A stretch of 64,000 bases of DNA from Rhizobium sp. (GCA_019459285.1 JAIBEL010000029.1:1-64000); one strand, 5' to 3'. Numbered from the stretch's first letter, positions 39,557-48,291 are shown. The notes: generated from the letters alone by a model not told the origin. Numbers and translations: made by a program.

Positions 39557-41053
39557 CTAGTCGACCGCTGCGCCGCCGAAGCGCGCCTGGGCAAGCTCGG
39601 CAGCACGCACGACGGCGCGCGCCTTGTTGAGCGTTTCCATCCATTCGTTGTCGGGCACCGAATCGGCGACGATACCGGCACCGGCCTGCGCGTACAGCAT
39701 GCCGTCCTTGACCACCGCGGTGCGGATCGCGATCGCCAGGTCCATGTCGCCGTTGAAGCCGAGATAGCCCACCGCGCCGGCGTAGATGCCGCGCTTGCTC
39801 GGCTCGAGTTCGTCGATGATTTCCATCGCCCGCACCTTGGGTGCGCCCGACACGGTACCGGCCGGGAAGCTGGCGCGCAGCACGTCGAGCGCGGTGAGGC
39901 CGGGCTTCAGCTTGCCTTCAACGTTGGAGACGATGTGCATGACGTGCGAGTAGCGCTCGATCTGCATGTTCTCGGTGACCTTGACGCTGCCGGTGACGGC
40001 GACGCGCCCGGTGTCGTTGCGCCCGAGGTCGAGCAGCTGCAGATGCTCGGCGCATTCCTTGGGGTCGGCCAGCAGTTCTTCGGACAGGCGCTGGTCGTCC
40101 TCGCGCGTCAGGCCGCGCGGTCGGGTGCCGGCGATGGGGCGCAACGTGACGAGGTCGCTTTCGAGCCGCACCAGGATTTCCGGCGACGAACCGACGACGT
40201 GGAACCCGCCGAGATCGTAGAAGAACATGTAGGGCGAGGGATTCAGGCTGCGCAGCGCGCGGTACAACGAAAGCGGCGACGCGGCGAACGGACGCGCCAT
40301 GCGCTGCGACAGTACCACCTGCATGACGTCGCCGGCAGCGATGTAATCCTTGGCCTTCTGCACCGCCGCCTTGAATTCGGTCTCGCCGAATTCCGAACTC
40401 GGCTCTGCCGTATCCGTAACCGGTTCGGCCGGCAGTATCACCGGTGCACTCAGTTTGTCGGTCAGCTCGGCCAGGCGCAGATGTCCTTGCGCATACGCAT
40501 CTGCCTGCATCGGGTCGGCATGCGTGACAAGATAGAGTTTGCCGGCAAGGTTATCGAACACAGCCAGCTCCTCGGTCAGCATCAGAAGAATGTCCGGCGT
40601 GTGCAACACATCGTCCTTGCGTGTCCGATTCTGATTAAATTCCGGCGCCAGGCGTTTCTCGATGTAGCGGATGGTGTCGTAGCCGAAATAGCCGGCCAGT
40701 CCACCGGTAAAACGCGGCAGCCCCGCCACCGGCGCGGCCTTGAAGCGCGCCTGGAACTCGGCGACGAAAGCCAGCGGATCGGACAGGTTGTATTCCTCGA
40801 TCACCTTGCCGTCGGTTTCTACCGTCAGCAGATGGGCGCGCACCCGGATCACGGTGCGCGCCGGCAGGCCGATGAAGGAATAGCGCCCGAAGCGCTCGCC
40901 GCCCACCACCGATTCGAGCAGATAGGTGTAGGGCGCGTTGGCCAGCTTGAGATATACCGACAGCGGCGTTTCCAGGTCGCCGGGCAGTTCGCGCACCAGC
41001 GGAATGCGGTTGTAGCCCTGACGGGCGAGGTCGAAAAAGTCTTGTTCAGTCAT
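39557..41053 (-). CDS. trpE: Anthranilate synthase component I TrpE
   Basis: 498 residues. The N-terminal regulatory region has [18 protein letters not shown] with the tryptophan-binding LLES motif. The C-terminal chorismate-binding domain has PFMYFYDLGG-like residues, GTRPRG, DLGRND and [20 protein letters not shown]. The ATG at 41053 gives the usual start MTEQDFF. It has no Shine-Dalgarno sequence and is preceded within four bases by the arm of a repeat hairpin. Its partner trpG lies 13.4 kb away. Confidence 0.97.
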   Translation of the reverse strand: MTEQDFFDLARQGYNRIPLVRELPGDLETPLSVYLKLANAPYTYLLESVVGGERFGRYSFIGLPARTVIRVRAHLLTVETDGKVIEEYNLSDPLAFVAEFQARFKAAPVAGLPRFTGGLAGYFGYDTIRYIEKRLAPEFNQNRTRKDDVLHTPDILLMLTEELAVFDNLAGKLYLVTHADPMQADAYAQGHLRLAELTDKLSAPVILPAEPVTDTAEPSSEFGETEFKAAVQKAKDYIAAGDVMQVVLSQRMARPFAASPLSLYRALRSLNPSPYMFFYDLGGFHVVGSSPEILVRLESDLVTLRPIAGTRPRGLTREDDQRLSEELLADPKECAEHLQLLDLGRNDTGRVAVTGSVKVTENMQIERYSHVMHIVSNVEGKLKPGLTALDVLRASFPAGTVSGAPKVRAMEIIDELEPSKRGIYAGAVGYLGFNGDMDLAIAIRTAVVKDGMLYAQAGAGIVADSVPDNEWMETLNKARAVVRAAELAQARFGGAAVD

Positions 41054-41170
41054 TTTTGGCTAGGGGCTAGGATTTAGGAATTAGAGGTCAGGGAACGGCA
41101 TGTAACCGTCACCATCGCGCGCCAGCGGCGCGCCCCCTAGATCCTAGATCCAATATCCTAGCCCCTAGCC
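41054..41170. repeat. Degenerate TAGGATC-type hairpin between gph and trpE
   Basis: The left arm GGCTAGGGGCTAGGAT (from 41057) and right arm ATCCTAGCCCCTAGCC (ending 41170) are exact complements. Further imperfect TAGG/CCTA units continue inward around a GC-rich centre. The element fills the whole gap from the trpE start codon to the gph stop codon. It differs in unit sequence from the TGAGTGG-type elements but has the same design. Confidence 0.8.
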
Positions 41171-41851
41171 TCACGCCTTCACCACCATCTTGGCTGCTTC
41201 GGCCAGGCTCGGCACCACGGCATCCAGGTCGAGTTCGGTCACCGGACGGCCGCGATTGTAGCCATAGGGTACGCAGAACACTGCGCTGCCGGCGGCACGC
41301 GCGGCCTGGGTGTCGTTGAGCGAGTCGCCGATCAGCAGCAGATCGGTCGGCTTGATCTTGAACACCTCGCAGGCATGCAGCAAGGGCAGTGGGTCGGGCT
41401 TGCGCTTCGGCAGCGTGTCGCCGGACAGGATCAGCTCGAAATAATCGAACAGGCCGGTGTCCTTCAGCAGCGGATGGGTGAACGCTTCGGCCTTGTTGGT
41501 GATGCAGGCCACGCGCAACCCCATCGCCTTGAGCGCCTGCAGGCCTTCGACCACGCCGGGGAAGGGGCGCGAGTGCAGGGACACGTGGGCGCTGTAATGC
41601 TTGTTGTACGAAGCGATGGCTTTCTCGAACAGCGCCGCATCCGGCTCGGCGTCCATGTCGCCGGTCAGCACGCGCTTGACCAGCCGCGACACGCCGTTGC
41701 CGATGTAGGTGACGATCGTGTCCTGCGACGGACACGACAGGCCGAGTTCGGTCATCATCAGTTCGGCGGCGTAGGCCAGGTCGGGCGCGGTATCGAGAAG
41801 GGTGCCGTCGAGATCGATGACGACGGCTTTGATTTTGAGTGGGAAATTCAT
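41171..41851 (-). CDS. gph: Phosphoglycolate phosphatase
   Basis: The 226-residue HAD-family hydrolase has the nucleophile motif VIDLDGTLLDTAPDL, a helical cap, CITNK (motif II) and IGDSLNDTQAA (motif IV). It removes phosphoglycolate, which suits a Calvin-cycle autotroph. The ATG at 41851 is chosen by family length. Upstream codons fall in the repeat element. No Shine-Dalgarno sequence is visible. Confidence 0.95.
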   Translation of the reverse strand: MNFPLKIKAVVIDLDGTLLDTAPDLAYAAELMMTELGLSCPSQDTIVTYIGNGVSRLVKRVLTGDMDAEPDAALFEKAIASYNKHYSAHVSLHSRPFPGVVEGLQALKAMGLRVACITNKAEAFTHPLLKDTGLFDYFELILSGDTLPKRKPDPLPLLHACEVFKIKPTDLLLIGDSLNDTQAARAAGSAVFCVPYGYNRGRPVTELDLDAVVPSLAEAAKMVVKA

Positions 41852-41946
41852 TTTGGGTAAGTAGTGAGTGGTGAGCAGTGAGTGGTGAACGGTGGCTTGA
41901 GCGGCTTTTCCACTCACGACTCACGACTCACTGCTCACCGCTTACC
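41852..41946. repeat. Degenerate heptamer hairpin element (copy 2)
   Basis: The left arm from 41856 is GGTAAGTAGTGAGTGGTGAG and onward. The right arm, C-rich and ending CTTACC near 41945, is its imperfect complement. The best exact core is ACTCACTGCTCACC against GGTGAGCAGTGAGT. It fills the gph-rpe gap and abuts the gph start codon. Confidence 0.8.
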
Positions 41947-41951
41947 GATTT

Positions 41952-42635
41952 TCAGACCTTCGCCAACTCGGCGCGCATCGCAGCGATGATGCTGTTGTAG
42001 CGTTGCGGGTCGCTGTCCTTGGCGGCGCCGAACACGGCCGAACCGGCAACGAAGGTGTCGACACCGGCGCGCGCGACTTCGGCGATGTTGGCGGGGCCGA
42101 CGCCGCCGTCGATCTCGATGTTCACCTTGAGGCCGCGGTCGTCGATCATCTTGCGCACGGCGCGCGCCTTGTCGAGCACGTAGGGGATGAACTTCTGCCC
42201 GCCGAAGCCGGGGTTGACCGACATCAGCAGCACCATGTCAAGCTTGTCCAGCGTGTATTCCAGCACGTCGAGCGGGGTGGCGGGGTTGAACACCAGGCCG
42301 GCCTTGCAACCGTTTTCCTTGATCAGGCCGATGGTGCGGTCGATGTGCTCGGACGCTTCCGGATGAAAGGTGATGTAGGTGGCCCCGGCTTTTGCAAAAT
42401 CAGGAATGATGCGGTCGACCGGCTTGACCATCAGGTGCACGTCGATCGGGGCGGTGACGCCATGCTTGCGCAGGGCCTCGCACACCAGCGGGCCGATGGT
42501 GAGATTGGGGACATAGTGGTTGTCCATTACGTCGAAATGGACGATGTCGGCGCCGGAGGCAAGTACGTTGTCGACTTCCTCGCCCAGCTTGGCAAAGTTG
42601 GCGGACAGGATGGACGGGGCGATGCGGTACGTCAT
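41952..42635 (-). CDS. rpe: Ribulose-phosphate 3-epimerase
   Basis: The 227-residue TIM-barrel enzyme has [35 protein letters not shown] and EIDGGVG. It interconverts ribulose 5-phosphate and xylulose 5-phosphate in the pentose phosphate and Calvin cycles. It leads the rpe-gph-trpE cluster and diverges from apaG. Confidence 0.97.
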   Translation of the reverse strand: MTYRIAPSILSANFAKLGEEVDNVLASGADIVHFDVMDNHYVPNLTIGPLVCEALRKHGVTAPIDVHLMVKPVDRIIPDFAKAGATYITFHPEASEHIDRTIGLIKENGCKAGLVFNPATPLDVLEYTLDKLDMVLLMSVNPGFGGQKFIPYVLDKARAVRKMIDDRGLKVNIEIDGGVGPANIAEVARAGVDTFVAGSAVFGAAKDSDPQRYNSIIAAMRAELAKV

Positions 42636-42743
42636 GGGAAGGGCTCCTGGGATTTCTGCGGATTTTCGGGAAACCCGGCCATTTTACCAGCCCGTCACGT
42701 CATTGCGTTACACTCGACGCATTCCATCCCGTTGAGCGAACCC

Positions 42744-43127
42744 GTGGCAGAAGGTAAGAAATATCAAATCAGCATCAGCGTCAACACCGCGTATCTGGCC
42801 GACCAGAGCGATCCGTCCGCCGACCGCTACGTGTTCGCCTACACCATCACCATCGCCAACAGCGGGACGGTAGCGGCGCAGCTAATCTCCCGCCACTGGA
42901 TCATCACCGACGCGGAAAACGTCACGCAGGAAGTCAAGGGGCTCGGCGTGGTGGGTGAGCAACCGCTGCTGCGGCCGGGCGAGAGTTTCGAGTACACCAG
43001 CGGCACCGCGATGGCGACGCCGGTCGGCACGATGCGCGGCACCTATCAGATGGTTGCGGAAGACGGCAACAAGTTCGAAGCGGAAATCCCCCCGTTCACC
43101 CTGTCGATGCCACGGGTATTGCATTAG
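42744..43127 (+). CDS. apaG: ApaG (CorD) family protein
   Basis: 127 residues forming a fibronectin-III-like beta-sandwich. It has YVFAYTITIANSGTVAAQL, SRHWIITD, GVVGEQPLL and GTMRGTYQM. The start is inferred as the GTG at 42744, which gives AEGKKYQISISV at the N-terminus as in relatives. A TTG at 42732 is the alternative. Its function is uncertain: it is linked to magnesium/cobalt resistance, and in eukaryotic relatives to protein binding. The stop codon touches a repeat element. Confidence 0.93.
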   Translation: MAEGKKYQISISVNTAYLADQSDPSADRYVFAYTITIANSGTVAAQLISRHWIITDAENVTQEVKGLGVVGEQPLLRPGESFEYTSGTAMATPVGTMRGTYQMVAEDGNKFEAEIPPFTLSMPRVLH

Positions 43128-43201
43128 GGTGAGCGGTAAGCAGGGAGCAGCAAGCGGTCTATCCCACTCACCGCTCACTGCTCACCGTTTCCTGCTTACC
43201 C
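43127..43201. repeat. Degenerate heptamer hairpin element (copy 3)
   Basis: The left arm GGGTGAGCGGTAAGCAGGGA and the right arm CACTCACCGCTCACTGCTCA...TTACCC pair imperfectly around a short TCTATCC centre. It starts on the apaG stop codon and ends five bases before the stop of a convergent small ORF. It may act as a terminator for both. Confidence 0.75.
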
Positions 43202-43205
43202 ATTC

Positions 43206-43298
43206 TCACTTCTTCATCGTCCACCACACGATGAATGCCAGCAATCCCGCCGCAATGGCAGCTTCCAGTATCAACCAGCCCAGTCCTTGGGTTTCCAT
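43206..43298 (-). CDS. 30-residue single-span membrane peptide
   Basis: The ATG at 43298 is preceded by AAGGGAG at 11 bases. The peptide starts METQGLGW, has one hydrophobic helix (about residues 8-26, LILEAAIAAGLLAFIVWW) and ends TMKK. Spacing, ribosome site and the clean helix argue that it is real. It lies convergent with apaG and divergent from mltA. I do not recognise a characterised family. Confidence 0.6.
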   Translation of the reverse strand: METQGLGWLILEAAIAAGLLAFIVWWTMKK

Positions 43299-43361
43299 TT
43301 AGCGCGATGCTCCCTTGATATACTCGACAGGTGTTTTCGTTGTGGGCCATCTTCACCCGTG

Positions 43362-44627
43362 ATGCCGTTACGCGCAAGTCCGTGGCTGTTCGTTCTGTTG
43401 CTGTCCGCCTGTGCGGTATCGCCTCCCACGGCGCCCCCGGTGCCCAGTCCGATTCCCCGTCCGGCACCGGAGCCGGCACCGGTGGCGGCACCGGTGCCGC
43501 CTGCAGCACCCATCCCCACGCCGGCCGTCACCTATCCCACACTCAAGCCGGTGAGCTGGTCGTCGGTCGGTCTGGGGAAGGATGAGCAGATCGGCGAAGC
43601 CTGGATCGCTTTCCTGCGCAGCTGCGCCACGCTCGTCAAGCAAAGCGGCTGGCAGGCGGTATGCAGCGAGGCGATGTCCATGCCTCCGCCCGATGACAAG
43701 GCTGCGCGCGCCTTTTTCGAGCAGCGGTTCCAGCCCTATCAGGCCACGCAGGAAGACGGCAGCACCGACGGCATGATCACCGGCTACTACGAGCCCCTGT
43801 TAAAAGGCGATCGCGTGCGCACCGAACGCGCGCGCTATCCGCTCTATGCCGCGCCGGACGATCTCATCACGGTCGATCTGGCGAGCATCTATCCCGAACT
43901 GAAGAGCCTGCGCCTGCGCGGTCGCCTGGTCGGCAACAAGGTCGTGCCCTACCTCACCCGCAAGGAAATCGAGCAGTCTTCTGCCAACGGCAACGGCGCC
44001 AGCTTCAAGGGCAAGCCCATCGCCTGGGCCGAGGATCCGGTCGACCTGTTCTTCCTGCAGATACAGGGATCGGGCCGCATCGAGCTCCCCGACGGTTCGC
44101 ATATGCGGGTCGGCTATGCGGACCAGAACGGCTATCCCTATCTGTCGATCGGAAAACTGCTGGTCGAACGCGGCGAACTCAAGCTCGAACAGGCTTCGAT
44201 GCAAGGCATCAAGGACTGGGGCGCGAAGCACCCGGGCAAGCTGCCCGAACTGCTTGCCAGCAACCCGAGCTTCGTCTTTTTCCGCGAACTGCCCGACGGC
44301 CTGCCCGGCCCGCTCGGTTCGCTGGGCGTGCCCCTCACCGGCGGCCGCTCGATCGCTGTCGACCCGAAGTTCATTCCGCTGGGTGCGCCGGTCTTCCTGG
44401 CCACCACTCGGCCCAATTCGAGCCAGCCGATGAACCGGTTGGTGATGGCGCAGGACAGCGGCGGTGCGATCAAGGGCGGCGTCCGTGCCGATTTCTTCTG
44501 GGGCTTTGGCGACGAAGCCGGTGAGCTCGCCGGCCGCATGAAACAGCGCGGCCGCATGTGGGTGCTGTTACCCAAGGCCTTGTCCGGCATCGTCGCGAAA
44601 CAGACCCCGCAGAATTCTAAAAACTGA
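43362..44627 (+). CDS. mltA: Membrane-bound lytic transglycosylase A
   Basis: 421 residues with lipobox LLSAC, a proline/alanine-rich linker (about 25-65), the MltA domain (ITGYYEPLLKG...) and the C-terminal 3D domain with the catalytic Asp in GGAIKGGVRADFFWG. It cleaves peptidoglycan at the outer membrane. No ribosome site is evident at the chosen ATG. An upstream alternative would spoil the lipoprotein signal. Confidence 0.95.
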   Translation: MPLRASPWLFVLLLSACAVSPPTAPPVPSPIPRPAPEPAPVAAPVPPAAPIPTPAVTYPTLKPVSWSSVGLGKDEQIGEAWIAFLRSCATLVKQSGWQAVCSEAMSMPPPDDKAARAFFEQRFQPYQATQEDGSTDGMITGYYEPLLKGDRVRTERARYPLYAAPDDLITVDLASIYPELKSLRLRGRLVGNKVVPYLTRKEIEQSSANGNGASFKGKPIAWAEDPVDLFFLQIQGSGRIELPDGSHMRVGYADQNGYPYLSIGKLLVERGELKLEQASMQGIKDWGAKHPGKLPELLASNPSFVFFRELPDGLPGPLGSLGVPLTGGRSIAVDPKFIPLGAPVFLATTRPNSSQPMNRLVMAQDSGGAIKGGVRADFFWGFGDEAGELAGRMKQRGRMWVLLPKALSGIVAKQTPQNSKN

Positions 44628-44655
44628 GGCACGCCCCCAGCCAGAGAATTTACAT

Positions 44656-45234
44656 TTAGTGCAGCAAGTCCGACAGTTCGTCGGCGTGCTCTTCCTCGAT
44701 CGCCAGGATGCCTTCCAGCATGGCGCGTGTCGTCGGATCATACTGCGCAAAATACCGCACCATTTCCCGATAGCTCTCGATTGCAATTCGTTCGGCCACG
44801 AGATTTTCGCGGATCATCGCTTCCAGCGTGTCGCAGGTTCGGTATTCGGCATGCGACAACTGCGCAAGCCTGTCGGGATTGAATTCCGGCGCACCCCCCA
44901 ACTGCACGATCCGTTTGGCAATCAGGTCGGCATGGGCCAACTCTTCGTTGGCGTGCACCAGAAATTCCCGCGCGATCGGCTCGGAATTGATCCCCTTGGC
45001 GACGAAGGAATGCTGGCGATACCGTAGAGTGCAGACCAGCTCGGTCGCCAGCGCATCGTTCAGTATTTTGACCGCGGTCTTCGCGTTCATGCCGTAGTCG
45101 TCGGTCACGGCGCCTTCCTCGATATGCTTGCGGGCTCGGGCCCTGAGTGTTTCTACATCGGACAGGAAACCTGCCGGATCGGACGTTTCGCCGGACCGGC
45201 TCTGCCGGCTCGCCTGAGGGGATGCGTTGCGCAT
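44656..45234 (-). CDS. Ferritin-like di-iron protein (bacterioferritin family)
   Basis: 192 residues with a four-helix bundle and iron-ligand pattern ATELVCTLRYRQHSF, ANEELAHADLIAKRI, ENLVAERIAIESYREMV and IEEEHADELSDLL. It resembles bacterioferritin-like proteins without a clear heme-ligand Met. It may store or detoxify iron, or remove peroxide. The ATG at 45234 follows AGGAG. It is downstream of the entericidin gene on the same strand. Confidence 0.88.
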   Translation of the reverse strand: MRNASPQASRQSRSGETSDPAGFLSDVETLRARARKHIEEGAVTDDYGMNAKTAVKILNDALATELVCTLRYRQHSFVAKGINSEPIAREFLVHANEELAHADLIAKRIVQLGGAPEFNPDRLAQLSHAEYRTCDTLEAMIRENLVAERIAIESYREMVRYFAQYDPTTRAMLEGILAIEEEHADELSDLLH

Positions 45235-45271
45235 GGATGAACTCCTGTGGGAAAGCAATAGGGACCGACCC

Positions 45272-45415
45272 TTACATCTTGTTTTGAACGTCCTTCGCCG
45301 TATCCTGGACTTTTTCGCCGCCCCGCTCCATATCCTTGCCAGCGCCCGCCACGGTATTGCAACCTGCCAGGACGACAAATACCGAAGACATTAAAAATGC
45401 AAAAAGTGTTTTCAT
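45272..45415 (-). CDS. Entericidin A/B family lipoprotein
   Basis: The 47-residue protein starts MKTLFAFLMSS, has the lipobox LAGC (Cys19) and continues NTVAGAGKDMERGG and a Lys/Asp/Gln helix. This is the entericidin pattern. The ATG follows GGGAG. Such small lipoproteins are typically stress- or stationary-phase induced. It shares an upstream region with the divergent histidine kinase. Confidence 0.9.
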   Translation of the reverse strand: MKTLFAFLMSSVFVVLAGCNTVAGAGKDMERGGEKVQDTAKDVQNKM

Positions 45416-45521
45416 GGTGTTCTCCCGAAGTCAAGAAACGGGCCGTAGCCCTCGCAATCCGTCGCGCTCCGTCTTGTCGCCGGATTGTGGAAACATCATA
45501 TGACGCGGTGACAGGACGATT

Positions 45522-45553
45522 CTGTCGGATGGAACGGATTGACCTGTCGGATG
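45522..45553. promoter_or_regulatory. Direct repeat CTGTCGGATG, two copies 22 bp apart
   Basis: Identical 10-mers start at 45522 and 45544, two helical turns apart, in the divergent region between entericidin and the histidine kinase. A TGACAG just upstream gives a partial dyad with the first copy. It could be a response-regulator binding site, which is inference from position. Confidence 0.45.
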
Positions 45554-45602
45554 ATTCCTGCAATAAACAAACGCATATCATGAGCGCGAGCGAAACCTGA
45601 TC

Positions 45603-46985
45603 ATGCCGAATACGTCTACCCTCCCCGCCCACTTGAATCAAGGGCCGTTACCCGACGATGGATTGCGGCGCAGCACCCACCTCTCCCTGGCAGTCGGCAT
45701 GGCGCTTCTGATCGGCCTGTTGGTGGCGAGCTACATGCAGGCCTCGGCAGGCCTCGACGCCCTGAAAGAGTTCGGCTTGATGAATCAGCGGGCCGATCAC
45801 CTGGACCGTTTGAGTCAGCTTCTGGTCGAGGCGCAATCCTCGGTTCGCGGCTACGCACTCACCCACGACCAGGCCTATTTCGATGCCTACAAGACCGTCC
45901 GCCCAAAAATCCACGACACGCTGGAAACCATCAAGCGGGACGAGCAGGACGGTCCGCAGGCAGGCAATGTCGACCAGCTCGTCAAACGGGCGGAAAACCT
46001 CGCGGCTCGCATGGAACTCACCGCCCGTCATGTGGAAGGCGGGATATCGCTGGACACCAACTGGTTTGATCAGGACTCGCTGGCGATGGACGCCTACCGG
46101 CAACAACAAGCCACGATAAAAGTTTCCCTGCTCACGAAAAACCTGCAAAACGTCAAACAATCCACCAGCGGTTTCGAGAATGCCCGCCTCAGCGCGATCG
46201 TCCTGGCCGGCGCTTCGCTCTTGCTGTTGATGCTGGTCGTCTCGCAGCAGCAGAAGAAACAGGATCTGCGGGAAAGGATCCATCGCATGCTGGCGCAGGA
46301 AAACGAACGGCTCGAAAACGAAGTGCGTAGCCGTACCGAAGAATTGACCAATCTTGCCACCTACCTGACTACGATACGGGAGAGGGAGAAACTGGATCTG
46401 GCACGCGAGATGCACGACGAGCTCGGCGCGCTGCTGACTGCGGCCAAGCTCGACGCAGACTGGATCGAACGCAAACTCCCCCCCGACGCGCAGGCGCTGG
46501 TGGCGCAACGTCTGGTACGTCTCCGCCAGAGCCTGGCCAGCGGCATCACGCTCAAGCGCCGCATCACCAACAATCTGCGGCCCGCCCTGCTATACGACCT
46601 TGGGCTCATCGAGGCGCTGAAGGCGCTGATCGAGGAATTCCGGCAGGGCGAGGAGAAGATCGACGTCGACGTGGCATTGCCGGAGTACGAGCCTGAACTC
46701 TCCGAGGACGTCTCGCTGAGCCTGTTCCGTATCGTCCAGGAGGCGTTCACCAATATCCGCAAGTATGCCCAGGCCCGCCATGTCAGGGTGTCGCTGCGCG
46801 TGACCCCGGAAGCCATCGAACTGGTGGTCGAGGACGACGGCGTCGGATTCGATTCCAACTCACCCAAGCTCGCCCGGCATGGGCTGGCAGGCATCAAGCA
46901 CCGCGTTTTCACGCACGGAGGACAGCTCGACATCCGCTCCGCGCCGGATGCAGGCGTCACGATCCGGGTGACCCTTCCCGCCTGA
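45603..46985 (+). CDS. Membrane histidine kinase, CHASE3 and HisKA_3 (NarL-partner type)
   Basis: 460 residues: TM1 (about 28-48), a CHASE3-like periplasmic helical domain (about 50-195), TM2 (about 198-215), a coiled coil, HisKA_3 dimerisation domain with phosphorylatable His in LAREMHDELGALL, and an ATPase domain with VEDDGVGFD and GLAGIKHR. Kinases of this class pair with LuxR-type regulators. One lies convergent next door (47443-48078). Confidence 0.92.
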   Translation: MPNTSTLPAHLNQGPLPDDGLRRSTHLSLAVGMALLIGLLVASYMQASAGLDALKEFGLMNQRADHLDRLSQLLVEAQSSVRGYALTHDQAYFDAYKTVRPKIHDTLETIKRDEQDGPQAGNVDQLVKRAENLAARMELTARHVEGGISLDTNWFDQDSLAMDAYRQQQATIKVSLLTKNLQNVKQSTSGFENARLSAIVLAGASLLLLMLVVSQQQKKQDLRERIHRMLAQENERLENEVRSRTEELTNLATYLTTIREREKLDLAREMHDELGALLTAAKLDADWIERKLPPDAQALVAQRLVRLRQSLASGITLKRRITNNLRPALLYDLGLIEALKALIEEFRQGEEKIDVDVALPEYEPELSEDVSLSLFRIVQEAFTNIRKYAQARHVRVSLRVTPEAIELVVEDDGVGFDSNSPKLARHGLAGIKHRVFTHGGQLDIRSAPDAGVTIRVTLPA

Positions 46986-47003
46986 GGCGCAGGCGCGTTC
47001 GGG

Positions 47004-47441
47004 TCAGGACGAAGATCGCTTCCGTGCCGCAGCTTCGTTGACGTAATCGATCAACTGGTTGATCTGCATGGATTTGTCGAAGAAGGCATCCATCCCGAAA
47101 CGGTCGCAGCGCTGGCGCATGGTGGCGTGCGCGTAGTTGGTCAGCACCACCTTGCGTGGTGCGCCATACAGGCCAGAATCCGTCTGCAGCGCGTCCAGCA
47201 CGCCGATACCGCTGCCCTGCTTGAGCTCGATGTCGATAATCACCAGATCGACCGGCGTGTCGGCCAACCGGCGCAAAGCCTCGGTTTCGCCTTCTGCATG
47301 ACCGCAGAACTCCACCCCGTCGAGTTCGCTCAACATATCGCCGAGCAACTCCTGCAACAAGGGCGAATCCTCGATCAGAAAAACTTTCAACATGGAAGTT
47401 TGGGAAAGCATGCGATGGACACCCGCCCCGGGAGACGCCAT
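47004..47441 (-). CDS. Single-domain response regulator (receiver only)
   Basis: About 145 residues. A CheY-like receiver is present with acidic pocket IEDS, phospho-acceptor Asp in DLVIIDIELKQG, and Thr/Lys in VVLTN and FFDKS. There is no output domain, so it may relay phosphate or act by protein contact. The start is uncertain. The ATG at 47441 lies two bases after the stop of the upstream LuxR regulator, while an ATG at 47393 lies nearer the domain start. Confidence 0.85.
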   Translation of the reverse strand: MASPGAGVHRMLSQTSMLKVFLIEDSPLLQELLGDMLSELDGVEFCGHAEGETEALRRLADTPVDLVIIDIELKQGSGIGVLDALQTDSGLYGAPRKVVLTNYAHATMRQRCDRFGMDAFFDKSMQINQLIDYVNEAAARKRSSS

Positions 47442-47442
47442 C

Positions 47443-48078
47443 TTATTGAGTAATGAGTCCGTGTCGTAGTGCATAGGTTGCCAATTCGGCATTACTGTTG
47501 ACATTAAGCTTCTCTGTCAGCCGCGAACGATAGGTACTGATGGTCTTGACGCTGAGATGCAGCTGTTCGGCAATATCGGACACCGATTCGCCACGCGCCA
47601 GGCGCAAAAAAACCTGCAACTCGCGATCGGACAGGACTTCATGCAGTTCACCGCTGCGCCCGCCGCTCATTTCGTCTGCAAGCAATTCCGCAGTGCGGGG
47701 CGATACGTAGCGGCGTCCGAGCGATACCGTATGAATCGCTTTCAACAACTCCTCCTGCTCGCAGTCCTTGCACAAATAGCCGTTGGCGCCATTCTTGATC
47801 ATGGCCAACGCATAGCTTTCCTCGGGGAAGCCGCTCAGAATCAGCACTTTGAGATCGGGGTGGCGCTGCCGTACGGTACGCAACACGTCCACCCCGCTCT
47901 TGCCAGGCAATGAAATGTCAAGCAGCAGCACGTCGCATGGCGTGGTGCGCAAGCTTGCAAGCGCATCGTCGCCGTTCGCCGCCTCGAAACTGATGCTGAT
48001 CGCAGAATCCTCGTTCAGCAGTTCGCGGAAGCCGGTCCGAACAATCTGGTGATCATCCACGATGGCGACCTGGATCAT
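47443..48078 (-). CDS. NarL/FixJ family response regulator
   Basis: 211 residues: a receiver with Asp in DVLLLDISLPGKSG and a LuxR HTH (LSDRELQVFLRLARGESVSD, then LHLSVKTISTYRSRL). It probably receives phosphate from the HisKA_3 kinase at 45603-46985. It is followed in the same transcript by the receiver-only protein. Confidence 0.93.
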   Translation of the reverse strand: MIQVAIVDDHQIVRTGFRELLNEDSAISISFEAANGDDALASLRTTPCDVLLLDISLPGKSGVDVLRTVRQRHPDLKVLILSGFPEESYALAMIKNGANGYLCKDCEQEELLKAIHTVSLGRRYVSPRTAELLADEMSGGRSGELHEVLSDRELQVFLRLARGESVSDIAEQLHLSVKTISTYRSRLTEKLNVNSNAELATYALRHGLITQ

Positions 48079-48126
48079 GCCTTGCTCCTGCTCTGTAGGA
48101 CTTCCGCCGATCTGGACCCGGTCATG

Positions 48127-48291
48127 TCAACGACCCCGCATGAGATTGACCACGAAGGTGGCGAGCGCCATCACCAGGAACACGATGAACAGAATCTTGG
48201 CGATGCCGGCCGCACCGGCCGCCAGCCCGGAAAATCCGAACACGGCAGCAACGATGGCGATAATAAAAAATACCAGCGCGTAATACAACAT
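48127..48291 (-). CDS. DUF1328 small membrane protein
   Basis: 54 residues, two membrane helices, starting [20 protein letters not shown] with [14 protein letters not shown] between helices, as in DUF1328 (YtjA). The ATG at 48291 lies 7 bases after AGGAG. The two ATGs just upstream are too close to it. Members are stress-associated and of unknown function. Confidence 0.9.
   Translation of the reverse strand: MLYYALVFFIIAIVAAVFGFSGLAAGAAGIAKILFIVFLVMALATFVVNLMRGR

Noticed and set aside
39497-41077. 526-codon plus-strand open frame opposite trpE
   Set aside because: It is antisense to trpE, with biased composition and no recognisable motif or ribosome site.
42003-42743. Upstream extension of the apaG frame over rpe
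   Set aside because: The extension is antisense to rpe. ApaG family length and N-terminus fit a start near 42744.
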